The position numbers were made by a program, and so were the translations under genes. Of a stretch of DNA of 63,999 nucleotides, positions 48,235 through 56,677 are shown in pieces. The notes beneath the pieces are model-generated. The model made no database searches, was not told the origin of the DNA, and saw nothing but the letters and a program-made list of their open reading frames with translations. Each line of letters opens with the position of its first letter. Position 1 is the first letter of the stretch. Source of the stretch: a virus; IMG/VR virus record IMGVR_UViG_3300037329_000068, positions 1 through 63,999 of that record. One strand, written 5' to 3'.

Positions 48235-48276
48235 GTCTGTATGTATTATAAATTCAAATCTATAATACATACAGAC
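48235..48276. repeat. Perfect 16-base inverted repeat
   Basis: GTCTGTATGTATTATA (48235-48250), loop AATTCAAATC, TATAATACATACAGAC (48261-48276). No T-run follows on either side, so not a standard terminator. Confidence 0.9.
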
Positions 48277-48328
48277 ACTAAAATGTAAAAAACTCCAGAA
48301 TATAACATAAAGAAAGGAAAATAATTAA

Positions 48329-48607
48329 GTGAAAGTAACTTTTATTACTGTTGATAGTATTGAATACGTTGCTCAGTACGACAAAGAAAATGTATTCTTT
48401 TCAACAAAAGGAAATGACACAACACGGAAAATGGTTGTTGTTGAAATCTCTTACGGTGAAATTAAATCGGTGCGTGTCATGAAGTCTGGTGTAGTTGAGA
48501 ATCTTAAAATATTGCCAGAGATTCAATTTAATAAATCGCCACACGACATCGTTCGTCATTACGCACCTATTATGCAAAAAGTATTATTTGATTCAAAAGT
48601 TGCTTAA
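48329..48607 (+). CDS. Small protein, unknown, GTG start
   Basis: 92 residues from GTG 48329, preceded by AAAGGAAAATAATTAA. Begins MKVTFITVDSIEYVAQYDK. Beta-rich N-terminus. Follows the long hairpin at 48235. No recognised family. Confidence 0.75.
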   Translation: MKVTFITVDSIEYVAQYDKENVFFSTKGNDTTRKMVVVEISYGEIKSVRVMKSGVVENLKILPEIQFNKSPHDIVRHYAPIMQKVLFDSKVA

Positions 48608-48664
48608 ATAGTTATATATAGTGTAGAGGCTAAGTTAAAGTCGATAATCTCAGGAATATAATCA

Positions 48665-48928
48665 ATGCCAACTTACATTTACAAGTGCAAAACGTGTCAG
48701 ATTACAAAAGAAGAAACACTTCCTATGGAAGCCAGAAATAAGCCATGCGAAGTTCCTTGCAAGTCTTGTGGTTCTTTTTCTTTGTATATACAAATTCAAC
48801 CGACAAAGATGAGTTATCAAGGAACAATGAAAACCACACTTAATTTTAACGACCGGCTAAAAGATATTAGCAAGACTTTACCGGAAGGTAGTGTAGCACA
48901 AAGAAATATTACAGATCAGATTCGTTAA
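48665..48928 (+). CDS. FmdB-like zinc-ribbon protein
   Basis: 87 residues. MPTYIYKCKTCQITKE and PCKSCGSF give the C-x2-C/C-x2-C zinc ribbon of the FmdB/regulatory family. Function unknown. Confidence 0.85.
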   Translation: MPTYIYKCKTCQITKEETLPMEARNKPCEVPCKSCGSFSLYIQIQPTKMSYQGTMKTTLNFNDRLKDISKTLPEGSVAQRNITDQIR

Positions 48929-48932
48929 CGGC

Positions 48933-48940
48933 ATAAATAG
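48933..48940 (+). promoter_or_regulatory. Probable late promoter CATAAATA
   Basis: One-base variant of the octamer followed by GAATTG; transcript would start near 48946 and meet the terminator at 49008-49050. Confidence 0.65.
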
Positions 48941-48967
48941 AATTGAACTCTATGGTGGGAACAATAA

Positions 48968-49000
48968 TGAAAAATAACTGGTTTCAAGACGCTCTCTAAA
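48968..49000 (+). CDS. Possible 10-residue leader peptide
   Basis: ATG to TAA reads MKNNWFQDAL after GGTGGGAACAATA, a good ribosome site. It lies between a late promoter and a terminator, so it may be the only product of a 100-base transcript or just an accident in a small RNA. Confidence 0.35.
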
Positions 49001-49007
49001 TTTTCCA

Positions 49008-49050
49008 AAAGCCCATTCCGCTTACCAAAGTGGTCTGAGCTTTTTTTTTG
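49008..49050 (+). terminator. Rho-independent terminator
   Basis: Outer AAAAGC/GCTTTT stem and inner CCGCTT-ACCA-AAGTGG hairpin, followed by nine T. Confidence 0.85.
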
Positions 49051-49097
49051 TTATGACTCAGCATTAAAAATTATTTAAACAATAAGGTGCTAAAGCA

Positions 49098-49844
49098 ATG
49101 AGCAAAAAGCCAAGTAGATTAAAAGTTGTAGAAGGTAGTTCCCCAGAAGCACATAAGACCTACGCTGGTAAAAAGTTAACACAGCATGATCTTGCAGCAT
49201 TCCCCGATAATCCAACCTATCCGCAACAGCAATACATGGATAGCCATTTCAGAGATACAGAAATTATTCTGCAATTGGGAAGTGCTGGCACTGGAAAGTC
49301 TTTTACAGCCATGTATTGTGCATTAGCAGACGTTTTTAATAGTGCAACGCCTTACGACAAAATTGCGATTTTCCGAAGCGCCGTTCAGGGCAGGGATATT
49401 GGGTTTTTGCCCGGTGATCAAGCTGAAAAAGATCAGGCGTATGAAGCTCCATACAAAGCACTGTGTGATGAGGCTATGAAATTCAAAACCAATAACTATG
49501 ATAACTTAAAAGCTTCTGGTTACATTGATTTTCATAACACATCGTTCTTGCGAGGAACTACGTTTAACGATACAATTCTACTTGTTGATGAGTGTCAGTC
49601 TATGACTTATCTTGAATTGTCAACACTGATTACTCGTGTCGGTATCCGTTCAAAGATTATTTTTTGTGGCGACACAAAACAAAATGACCTACATAAAAAA
49701 ACTGACGTATCTGGACTGGAACAGTTTTTGAAAGTTATTGATAAAATGCCGTCATCCTGTATTGACATTGTGCGATATACTCCAAAGGATATTGTACGAT
49801 CTGGAATCTGCAAAGCGTTCTTGTTAGCCGAAGAAGAAGTTTAA
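49098..49844 (+). CDS. phoH: PhoH-like ATPase
   Basis: 248 residues. Walker A GSAGTGKS (61-68), Walker B ILLVDECQ, and the IFCGDTKQND sensor match PhoH. Phage PhoH genes are common in marine phages; the role is uncertain (RNA or phosphate stress). It is followed by a 13-base inverted repeat. Confidence 0.95.
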   Translation: MSKKPSRLKVVEGSSPEAHKTYAGKKLTQHDLAAFPDNPTYPQQQYMDSHFRDTEIILQLGSAGTGKSFTAMYCALADVFNSATPYDKIAIFRSAVQGRDIGFLPGDQAEKDQAYEAPYKALCDEAMKFKTNNYDNLKASGYIDFHNTSFLRGTTFNDTILLVDECQSMTYLELSTLITRVGIRSKIIFCGDTKQNDLHKKTDVSGLEQFLKVIDKMPSSCIDIVRYTPKDIVRSGICKAFLLAEEEV

Positions 49845-49852
49845 CCCCTCAC

Positions 49853-49891
49853 GATACGCACTTTTTGGAAATACTCTGAAAAGTGCGTATC
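49853..49891. repeat. 13-base perfect inverted repeat after phoH
   Basis: GATACGCACTTTT (49853-49865) and AAAAGTGCGTATC (49879-49891) with a 13-base loop; no T-run follows. Confidence 0.88.
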
Positions 49892-49923
49892 AATGTACAT
49901 TCCGCACAAATATGTTATTCTTG

Positions 49924-49953
49924 TTGCACATCCTTTTTAAATTGTGGTAGAAT
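49924..49953 (+). promoter_or_regulatory. Promoter before DNA ligase
   Basis: TTGCAC, 18 bases, TAGAAT, with TG near the extended -10. Gives the ligase its own start. Confidence 0.65.
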
Positions 49954-49985
49954 ATACTTTGTATTCACACTGGAAAGGAAACGCA

Positions 49986-51440
49986 ATGACAATTTATCAA
50001 ATTATTAAAAAACTGCAAGTTACACCCAAGCGAACTGAAAAAGTCGCCATACTCGAAGACTTAAAAACCTACCATGATGAAGAAAGCCTTACAGATGGCT
50101 GCAATTCAAAAGAATCAATAGAAGAAACTTTGTTCAAGCGTGTTGCTTGGTTGACTTATTCTCCATCAATTACATTTGGAGTTAAAGATGTTGACCTACC
50201 AAATAAACCTGTAATCATAGATACTCTTTTTGAAGATAAACCAAAGACCAATAGCTTATCTAAAGCTCTTGATGTTTTAGATTTTCAAATTGCTAAGCGT
50301 ATCTTTACTGGCAATGCAGCGCATAAAATTATACAAGAAACATTTAATGGGTTGTCTGATGATGATGCTTATGTCTTTAAATGTGTGTTAAATCGTGATC
50401 TTAAATGTGGTGCGTCTGCAAAGACAATTAATAAGGTCTGGTCTGATCTGATCTATGTACATCCCTATATGCGGGCATCTTCTTTTAGCGAAAAAAACTT
50501 GAAGAATATTAGATTCCCTTGTATTTCACAAACTAAAGAAGACGGGGAATACGAAGACATTATCATCTATCCAAAATCTAAACAATTTGAAGCTCGTTCA
50601 CGCAATGGTGCTATCAATAATCACCACTTTTCAGATAATCTACAATCAAATTTTCTTAATTTAGACTTGCCTTATAGATGTGTTCTCATGGGAGAAATTC
50701 TTGTCTATGAAACATCAGCGCGTCAAAAGTTAATGCCTCGTCAAAAAGGAAATGGGTATTTGAATTCTAGCTTAGTTGACCCTGAAAGGTTGCTTCACGT
50801 ACTATGGGATGTGGTTCCATACAAAGACTTTAAAGAAGGTATTTGCAACACCCCTTACGTCGATAGGTTTAATAGGCTAAAAGCTATTGTAGATGATCTG
50901 AGAGAGCACACAGACCAAGTTAGACTCATCGACTCCCGTATTGTGAACACTGTTAATGAAGTTATCGAACATTTCATGGAAAACATTAAAGATGGTCTTG
51001 AAGGTACAGTTATTAAGAATCAATCTATGTTGTGGAAAGACGGTGAATCAAAAAATCAGGTAAAGATCAAAACAGAATTTACCTGTGATCTTATCATTAC
51101 AGGATTCAACCAAGGAAAAACGTTAGGTGAATGGGATGAAGTTCTCGGTTCCTTGATTTGTGAAAGTCTAGATAGTAGGCTCGTAGTTAATGTAGGTACT
51201 GGACTAACTGACGAACTCAGAAAGTCAATCTGGGAAAATCAAGAACTTTATCTAAGAAAAATTTGTGAAATTAAATCTAACGACATCATTGCAAGTGAAA
51301 CAAGACCCGATACAATGAGCTTGTTTTTACCGCGTTTGGTTAAGTTCAGAAATGACAAGACTAAAGCAGATGGTTATGATAGAGTCGTTGAACAGAAAAA
51401 TGCTTTTGTTCACACATTAGAAGTCATTAACGAGGATTGA
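49986..51440 (+). CDS. 30: ATP-dependent DNA ligase, gp30-like
   Basis: 484 residues (T4 487) from ATG 49986, preceded by GGAAACGCA. Motif I KEDG with adenylated K184, then FEARSRNG, LEGTVIKN and KNQVKIKTEF for motifs III-V. Seals nicks in replication and recombination. Confidence 0.95.
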   Translation: MTIYQIIKKLQVTPKRTEKVAILEDLKTYHDEESLTDGCNSKESIEETLFKRVAWLTYSPSITFGVKDVDLPNKPVIIDTLFEDKPKTNSLSKALDVLDFQIAKRIFTGNAAHKIIQETFNGLSDDDAYVFKCVLNRDLKCGASAKTINKVWSDLIYVHPYMRASSFSEKNLKNIRFPCISQTKEDGEYEDIIIYPKSKQFEARSRNGAINNHHFSDNLQSNFLNLDLPYRCVLMGEILVYETSARQKLMPRQKGNGYLNSSLVDPERLLHVLWDVVPYKDFKEGICNTPYVDRFNRLKAIVDDLREHTDQVRLIDSRIVNTVNEVIEHFMENIKDGLEGTVIKNQSMLWKDGESKNQVKIKTEFTCDLIITGFNQGKTLGEWDEVLGSLICESLDSRLVVNVGTGLTDELRKSIWENQELYLRKICEIKSNDIIASETRPDTMSLFLPRLVKFRNDKTKADGYDRVVEQKNAFVHTLEVINED

Positions 51441-51444
51441 AATT

Positions 51445-51651
51445 ATGTCAAAATGCTCAGTTGTATTTGAAGATGTAGAAGATGATCAAGTGGGTATGAA
51501 TATTAATATACCAAGTCTTGAAAACACAGATGATTACACTGGGTCTGTGCACCTAACACTTCTTTTAGAATTTATTGTTAAAAGTAAGTATCATATTCAG
51601 TTTGAGGATGAATTCTTTAATCATGAAATGAAAGATCAGAAGGGGCGCTAA
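51445..51651 (+). CDS. Small acidic protein, unknown
   Basis: 68 residues, 4 bases after the ligase stop. Acidic; no family recognised. Converges on the tape-measure gene. Confidence 0.68.
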   Translation: MSKCSVVFEDVEDDQVGMNINIPSLENTDDYTGSVHLTLLLEFIVKSKYHIQFEDEFFNHEMKDQKGR

Positions 51652-51662
51652 CCCCCTCTTTT
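51641..51662. terminator. Possible terminator between convergent genes
   Basis: AGGGG/CCCCCT stem around the end of the 51651 gene, followed by CTTTT. Confidence 0.5.
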
Positions 51663-51666
51663 CACT

Positions 51667-53544
51667 CTAGTGATTGTACGCCCTTGAGTAATCTGCGTAG
51701 CTTTTGTTGCGGAAATTTGAATCTGGGTTAGCTGTATTACCACCACCGCCTTCTACTATTGTGTTGTTAACATTTGTATTAGAAGGCGCATTTACAATAG
51801 CCGCAGATGATTGTTTTTGTTGATTTTGTTTTGTAGAATTCATTCCTTTATTTGTCATGCTAAAAGTTTCCGAAGTCTTGGCACTTCCTGAATCACCAAA
51901 TCCAAATCTTCTATCAAATTCAGCTTGTAAATATTTATCAGATGTATCTTTTACTCCACTTATTTGATCCATGCTTCTCTTTGCAATTTCTTGAGAACCA
52001 ATAAATCCTTTTTCTTTATCATCTTCAAACCCAAGGAATGATTTAAAGTCTGAAAATGTAGGAATGTTCTCTTTCACAAAGTTTATAGATGAATCAAATA
52101 TATCCTTAAAAAAATTAGAGACTGTTGATATTAAGTTATCTATCCCCTCTTTAACTTTTTTTTCAATATCCTCTATAGTTAGTTCATCAACTCCGAACAA
52201 TCCCGTCACTACATTAAATAAAGCTAAAGGAATACTAAGAACACTTTTTGCAATTCCTTTTACACCATCCAACAAAGATTGCTCTTGGTCTGGACCGAAT
52301 CCAAACAAGGATAATATATCATTAAATACACCTTTGTAAAAATCAAAAATTTCTTTTATGCTATTAGAAATTATTTGTTTCGAATTCTCTGGCATAAAGT
52401 TAGTATCTATACCAAAAAATCCCAACACTGTAGACACAATGGAATTAATCATACGCAAGAACCCATCGACAACAGAACCCACACCCGCAGCAATTCTGTC
52501 GCTTATTGTTACTTCGTCTTCTCCAATTCCCAAAATCTCACCAGCGTTAAAAAACCCTTCAATAAATTCATATATTGCGTATATCACAGCAGGGATTATG
52601 GCGACCTTAGCAGCTAGTCCAGCGATACTGGTACTAGCGGCAAGGATAGGACCAAAAAAGCTTGCTATGCCCGTCACAGCCGCCATAATAGCACCACCTA
52701 CACCACCACCAAGAATGCTGTTTAAAAGTGAGTCGTCTTGTGGGTTTCCTGTAGGCGAAGGCCCGCTACCGTTTTCATCAACAGCATCTCTTCGTCTTTG
52801 TTCTTCTATGCTATCAAATTCATTTTGTTCTCTTAGAAGTCTTTGCTCTTCTTTAACTTCTTCCTCGACCCTAACAAGGTCAGATAATTTGTTGTTTGTT
52901 TCTGTAGTTCCATCACCCCAAATAGAATTAAGAGTAACAAGCTGATCAAGTATACTTTCTAAATACTTTTCGCTTTCACTAATAACACCAGAGCCACCAC
53001 CACCAGAAGACGTTTCATCTTCATCGTTGAGGATATCATCCGCTGTAACTTCCCCATCTCTTGCTGATTGTGATCTTTGTAATTTTCTTGACTTTCTATT
53101 ACTTGCTCCCTCTCCAACAGTTTGTAATAATCTGGCACTATAACCCAACACAGGGTTAGCGGTCATAATAGCAGAAGTTATATTGTCAAAGCTTGGAAGA
53201 ATGTTTGCTAGACCACCACCACCAGAGGCACCTCTACTTCCAGCCTCAACTGCTTTTTTTAAATCATCGCTTAAATTTGTCAGCTTTCTAACCAGATTTT
53301 TTTTGGTTTTTTCACTAACAGAAATGACCTGATTTATTAAATCTTTAACAGTCTGATTAAGTTCTTCAATACTTCTTAACATTAATTTTGGTTTGTTAGC
53401 TGCCTGAGCAACAATAGCAGCCTCAACCATTTTTTTAACGATGGCTTTAACATCTTCATCGGAATCCGCAGCCCGCAAATCCATTGATCTTTTCATCTGA
53501 CTTCTTTGAGAAAGTGCTTTTATCATACTGTCTGCGGATGCCAT
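51667..53544 (-). CDS. Tail length tape-measure protein
   Basis: 625 residues, close to T4 gp29 (590). Helical N-terminus, Gly-rich linkers, hydrophobic helical core with repeats of the IPAVIYAIYEFIEGF type and long amphipathic helices, and a Gln/Asn/Gly C-terminus. Position just after chaperone and frameshift ORFs is the tape-measure position. Length would give a tail near T4's. Confidence 0.82.
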   Translation of the reverse strand: MASADSMIKALSQRSQMKRSMDLRAADSDEDVKAIVKKMVEAAIVAQAANKPKLMLRSIEELNQTVKDLINQVISVSEKTKKNLVRKLTNLSDDLKKAVEAGSRGASGGGGLANILPSFDNITSAIMTANPVLGYSARLLQTVGEGASNRKSRKLQRSQSARDGEVTADDILNDEDETSSGGGGSGVISESEKYLESILDQLVTLNSIWGDGTTETNNKLSDLVRVEEEVKEEQRLLREQNEFDSIEEQRRRDAVDENGSGPSPTGNPQDDSLLNSILGGGVGGAIMAAVTGIASFFGPILAASTSIAGLAAKVAIIPAVIYAIYEFIEGFFNAGEILGIGEDEVTISDRIAAGVGSVVDGFLRMINSIVSTVLGFFGIDTNFMPENSKQIISNSIKEIFDFYKGVFNDILSLFGFGPDQEQSLLDGVKGIAKSVLSIPLALFNVVTGLFGVDELTIEDIEKKVKEGIDNLISTVSNFFKDIFDSSINFVKENIPTFSDFKSFLGFEDDKEKGFIGSQEIAKRSMDQISGVKDTSDKYLQAEFDRRFGFGDSGSAKTSETFSMTNKGMNSTKQNQQKQSSAAIVNAPSNTNVNNTIVEGGGGNTANPDSNFRNKSYADYSRAYNH

Positions 53545-53545
53545 T

Positions 53546-53731
53546 TTAACCTGCCTCTATTTCTTTTATTAGATTTTGTGCCATTGAAAGATAAATTTCT
53601 CTTTCATAAGGTAACATGTTTTCAAGATCATCAAGCGTGAAATTGTTAGAAACTTTGAAGTTGTGGTTTGGATGAAATAATATACTAAAGTTGTTTGTAT
53701 AATAACTTTCAACTGACTCATGACAAACCAT
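53546..53731 (-). CDS. Tail-assembly chaperone second ORF (frameshift extension)
   Basis: 61 residues from ATG 53731, which overlaps the previous stop (TAATG). Ends FTLDDLENMLPYEREIYLSM, a motif seen in small hub or chaperone proteins of T4-like phages. A T-run upstream (53737-53743) would allow -1 frameshifting that fuses this frame in place to the 241-residue protein as ...DFYLMVCHES. It may be made both ways. Confidence 0.78.
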   Translation of the reverse strand: MVCHESVESYYTNNFSILFHPNHNFKVSNNFTLDDLENMLPYEREIYLSMAQNLIKEIEAG

Positions 53732-54456
53732 TAGATAAAAAAATCATTAATGCCTTTAAAAGTAATAGTCTCTTTTTTATTGTCTAACTTAGGAAGAACC
53801 ACATCTACTTTGTATTCTATGCGGGGAATGCTTGCAAAGAATTTGTTTATCGCTTTCATATTTAGCATATCAATGTCATCAACAAAACTAATCATTTCTT
53901 CGTCACTAATGTCTTCTCTGTTGTATACATTTTCTGCATCAAAGACACACACAATACACTTTGAAATAAGCTCAATGTCGTCTTTTGTGTCTTTCATTTC
54001 CCGAATAATTTTTAAGGTTGGGTGCCTAAGTTTAACACCAAGCTGTGATTCTTTATCAATGACAATTCTATCATCTACTTTTTCTTCAACTACAACCTTG
54101 ATATCATCAATGTTTATTTCAACATTAATAAAATCTGTTTTCTCAAGACCTTTTTCATCAACATACTTATAACTAAATCTTGGTTTAATAATCTCACCAA
54201 CAGACTTAGAACGAATTCTAAGGAAAATATCTTCCATGTCAAATGAACTAAGATTATCAATGTCGATATCATCAAGAATACAATTATGCAAAATTTGCAT
54301 CACAGCTTCAATTATTCTGCTTGTATTTTTTTCTTCTTGTTTGGCTAGTAGAAGAATTTTTTGTTCGGCATTTGTAAATGGACGATAAGAAACTTTTTTA
54401 TTCAAACCTACCAAATAGTGTGTGTACTTCGGGTGTTTAATTTTAGGCAATGCCAT
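53731..54456 (-). CDS. 26: Hub/tail-assembly chaperone, gp26-like
   Basis: 241 residues. MALPKIKHPKYTHYLVGLNK, then YRPFTNAEQKILLLA and FDMEDIFLRIRSKSVGEI match gp26-type hub proteins of T4-like phages. Its position between tube initiator and tape measure is that of gpG-like chaperones. The last codons GAT TTT TTT ATC TAA include the slippery T TTT TTT. Confidence 0.85.
   Translation of the reverse strand: MALPKIKHPKYTHYLVGLNKKVSYRPFTNAEQKILLLAKQEEKNTSRIIEAVMQILHNCILDDIDIDNLSSFDMEDIFLRIRSKSVGEIIKPRFSYKYVDEKGLEKTDFINVEINIDDIKVVVEEKVDDRIVIDKESQLGVKLRHPTLKIIREMKDTKDDIELISKCIVCVFDAENVYNREDISDEEMISFVDDIDMLNMKAINKFFASIPRIEYKVDVVLPKLDNKKETITFKGINDFFI
53737..53743 (-). promoter_or_regulatory. Slippery heptamer T TTT TTT, candidate -1 frameshift site
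   Basis: Read on the minus strand in frame T TTT TTT, two codons before the gp26-like stop. A -1 shift there enters the 61-residue frame without any stop. Confidence 0.7.
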
Positions 54457-54462
54457 TTTACT

Positions 54463-55416
54463 TTATCCTAATTTGCTGAGTGTTCCGTCAATCAAGCCAA
54501 TTAACTGAGACTTCTGATCGTTGCTAATTACGTTGCTTAGATCGAGATTGGCTTTGATTCCATTTAAAAGTGATGCTGATTTGTTCGTAGATTGACCTGT
54601 TGTGTTTTTAACAACATCATCAATCTGATTGTATATATTCACAGCTTCGCCTTCCAAACTAGCACCACCTAAAAACTGAGTCTCTACAAAGTCTATACCA
54701 CGCTGTACCGCTGGATTAGAAAGTATGGGGGTAGTGAATGGCCCCAAAGGCGTTTGTGCTAGTGAGCCCACACCAGACGGTTGTGTGGTTGTGTCGGTTG
54801 TCCATCTTCTATAAGCAAAAGTAACACTGATTTTGTGATATTCGTCATTGCTTTCATTTGAAAGCTGCATAGTGCTTATGTCAATTGGAAATGCGTCTTT
54901 AATAATTACTTTATGGGTTACTTGGTCAAGCTCATTTAGTTGTTGGATTTCAATACTAGGCGAGACATAAGTATTAAAATAAGAAATTTCGTGTGTATCG
55001 GGATTAATAATTATATTCATCCATTTATCAATAATGTTTTTTTCTAAAAAATCTCTTGACACAACGAATGTAAATTCAACAGGGGTATAAGTAATATCAT
55101 GAGCAGCACTGAAATAATCAGAATTGTATTTAGTTTCTGATACAGCCAAAGCCTTTGATGGAAATTGTGCTGATTCACACATTATATCCAACCCACGAAC
55201 AATCTCTGTACCCGAACCCAGATAACTTTTAATTAAATTAATACCAACAGAACCGATTAGAGGCTGAAGAAAACTCCCAAATTCATCTTCATCAGATTTT
55301 TTCTCATTCAAAATTGCCTGTAGTATCTCTGGCAGGCTTATGATAACATTGAACCTGTTGGTTCTGGCTAAACCATGTTTTGTTATGTGCTTTATTGATT
55401 CGTTTAACGAAGCCAT
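54463..55416 (-). CDS. 54: Tail tube initiator gp54-like
   Basis: 317 residues (T4 gp54 320). N-terminus ARTNRFNVIISLPEI and centre CESAQFPSKALAVSETKYN, then ISVTFAYRRW near 210, show the gp19/gp54 tube fold. The size excludes the 163-residue tube itself. In T4, gp54 primes tube polymerisation on the baseplate. Confidence 0.82.
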   Translation of the reverse strand: MASLNESIKHITKHGLARTNRFNVIISLPEILQAILNEKKSDEDEFGSFLQPLIGSVGINLIKSYLGSGTEIVRGLDIMCESAQFPSKALAVSETKYNSDYFSAAHDITYTPVEFTFVVSRDFLEKNIIDKWMNIIINPDTHEISYFNTYVSPSIEIQQLNELDQVTHKVIIKDAFPIDISTMQLSNESNDEYHKISVTFAYRRWTTDTTTQPSGVGSLAQTPLGPFTTPILSNPAVQRGIDFVETQFLGGASLEGEAVNIYNQIDDVVKNTTGQSTNKSASLLNGIKANLDLSNVISNDQKSQLIGLIDGTLSKLG

Positions 55417-55427
55417 ATTTTAATAAC

Positions 55428-55435
55428 CATAAATA
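55428..55435 (+). promoter_or_regulatory. Probable late promoter CATAAATA
   Basis: One-base variant followed by GATA, 46 bases before ATG 55481; divergent and overlapping with the leftward late promoter. Confidence 0.65.
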
Positions 55436-55454
55436 GATAATTAGACTATACTGT

Positions 55455-55462
55455 TATTTATA
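55455..55462 (-). promoter_or_regulatory. Late promoter TATAAATA for tail operon
   Basis: Exact octamer read leftward, 39 bases before the gp54-like start at 55416. Confidence 0.85.
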
Positions 55463-55480
55463 ACGCAACACAGGACTGTC

Positions 55481-56119
55481 ATGGCAGAAAATGCAGAATA
55501 TAAAAATACAACAGGCACCGAACTAAAATTATTACAAGTTCTTGAAAAATCTTTCTTTGAAAGCCAAGGCCCGAAGTCTAAAAGAAACATTAAAAAAAGC
55601 ATGGACTGGTTCAGAAAAAGAATCGCAAGAAATTTTAGTAATGTGCAAACATCCAGAATGTTTCGTGATCAAAAATTATTTACGGATAGATTGACATTAG
55701 GAAAAATGCATTTTTTTGAATATTCAGCTTTAAATAGAGACACATTACCGGTGTGGGATAGATACCCTCTTATAATTCCATTCAGAGCGTATAAAACAAA
55801 AAGTGGTTCCGAGAATTTTGTTGGAATTAATTTTCACTATCTGAGTCCTATTTTAAGAATGGCGGCTTTTCGTGCGCTTTTGCGCTTTAAAAGTAGAGAT
55901 AGATTTGTTAAGTCAACAAAGCTTAACATTTCATGGAAAATTATATCAACACTTGCACAAAGCAAATATTTTAAACACGCTGTTAAAGAATACAGAATGG
56001 ATCAAGTTAGATCAAAGTTTGTAGAAATACCATCACAATCTTGGGAAATGTGTCTGTTTCTTCCGCTTGCTAGATGGCAGAAAGGCTCAAAATCAGAAGC
56101 ATGGAAAATGCAAAAGTAG
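55481..56119 (+). CDS. 2: DNA end protector gp2-like
   Basis: 212 residues. The pattern SMDWFRKRIARNF, DTLPVWDRYPLIIPF, GINFHYLSPILRM and VEIPSQSWEMCLFLP follows the gp2 family as annotated in T4-like cyanophages. In T4, gp2 caps DNA ends in the head and blocks RecBCD on injection. The protein is basic, as expected. Late promoter upstream, strong terminator after. Confidence 0.8.
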   Translation: MAENAEYKNTTGTELKLLQVLEKSFFESQGPKSKRNIKKSMDWFRKRIARNFSNVQTSRMFRDQKLFTDRLTLGKMHFFEYSALNRDTLPVWDRYPLIIPFRAYKTKSGSENFVGINFHYLSPILRMAAFRALLRFKSRDRFVKSTKLNISWKIISTLAQSKYFKHAVKEYRMDQVRSKFVEIPSQSWEMCLFLPLARWQKGSKSEAWKMQK

Positions 56120-56130
56120 AAAAGAAAGAG

Positions 56131-56162
56131 AAAAAAAGGAACCAGTTGGTTCCTTTTTTTTT
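56131..56162. terminator. Bidirectional terminator between convergent genes
   Basis: AAAAAAAGGAACC-AGTT-GGTTCCTTTTTTTTT; A-run on one side and T-run on the other. Confidence 0.95.
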
Positions 56163-56164
56163 CG

Positions 56165-56677
56165 TTAGAATAATGTATTATCTTTTTCTACAACCTTCTT
56201 AGGTCTTCCACGTTTTTTCTTGACAGCAGATACTTTTTCTTTCTCTACCACTTTTTTCTTTTTAGGATTTGAAATAGATTTATCCATGATGGCTTTTTCT
56301 TTTTTCTCTTTCAGTCTTTGTTTTATCTTAACATCAGCGTAATCAGGCGATTCAGTTTCATCGGGTATATCTTCGTTCATCACAGGAAATCGAGCTAGGT
56401 ACTCTTTCATAAAGTCTGGTGTTATCTTATCAAGGTACTCGTTAGCCCTTTCTACAACACGATCAACATCAGAATCCAACATGTTTAAAGGAAGACCAAA
56501 CGCACTCAATTCCCGACCTGTTTTGTACTCACACAACATGTAACAACTCATTAGCGGATTATAAGATCGAGTCACACAGAATGTATAATTATGGCGTTTG
56601 ATTACCATAATTATATCCGTTTCTTTGTAGGAAGAATTTTTTGGATTTTTAGTGTCTATTGCGGAAACTACTTTCAT
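56165..56677 (-). CDS. Protein with C-terminal AT-hook
   Basis: 170 residues. N-terminal 100 residues are alpha/beta (IIMVIKRHNYTFCVTRSYN). The C-terminal 60 are Lys-rich with KKKRGRPKKV, an AT-hook core. DNA binding is inferred. Function unknown. ATGA overlap with the gene before it. Confidence 0.8.
   Translation of the reverse strand: MKVVSAIDTKNPKNSSYKETDIIMVIKRHNYTFCVTRSYNPLMSCYMLCEYKTGRELSAFGLPLNMLDSDVDRVVERANEYLDKITPDFMKEYLARFPVMNEDIPDETESPDYADVKIKQRLKEKKEKAIMDKSISNPKKKKVVEKEKVSAVKKKRGRPKKVVEKDNTLF

Larger units (their letters stand above)
48946..49050 (+). ncRNA. Candidate small late transcript
   Basis: Bounded by the CATAAATA box at 48933 and a strong terminator; about 100 bases, with only the 10-codon ORF. 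Confidence 0.45.

Noticed and set aside
51667-53544. Large ORFs on the plus strand opposite the tape measure (52064-52945)
   Set aside because: Shadows of the minus-strand coding frame; no promoters or ribosome sites.
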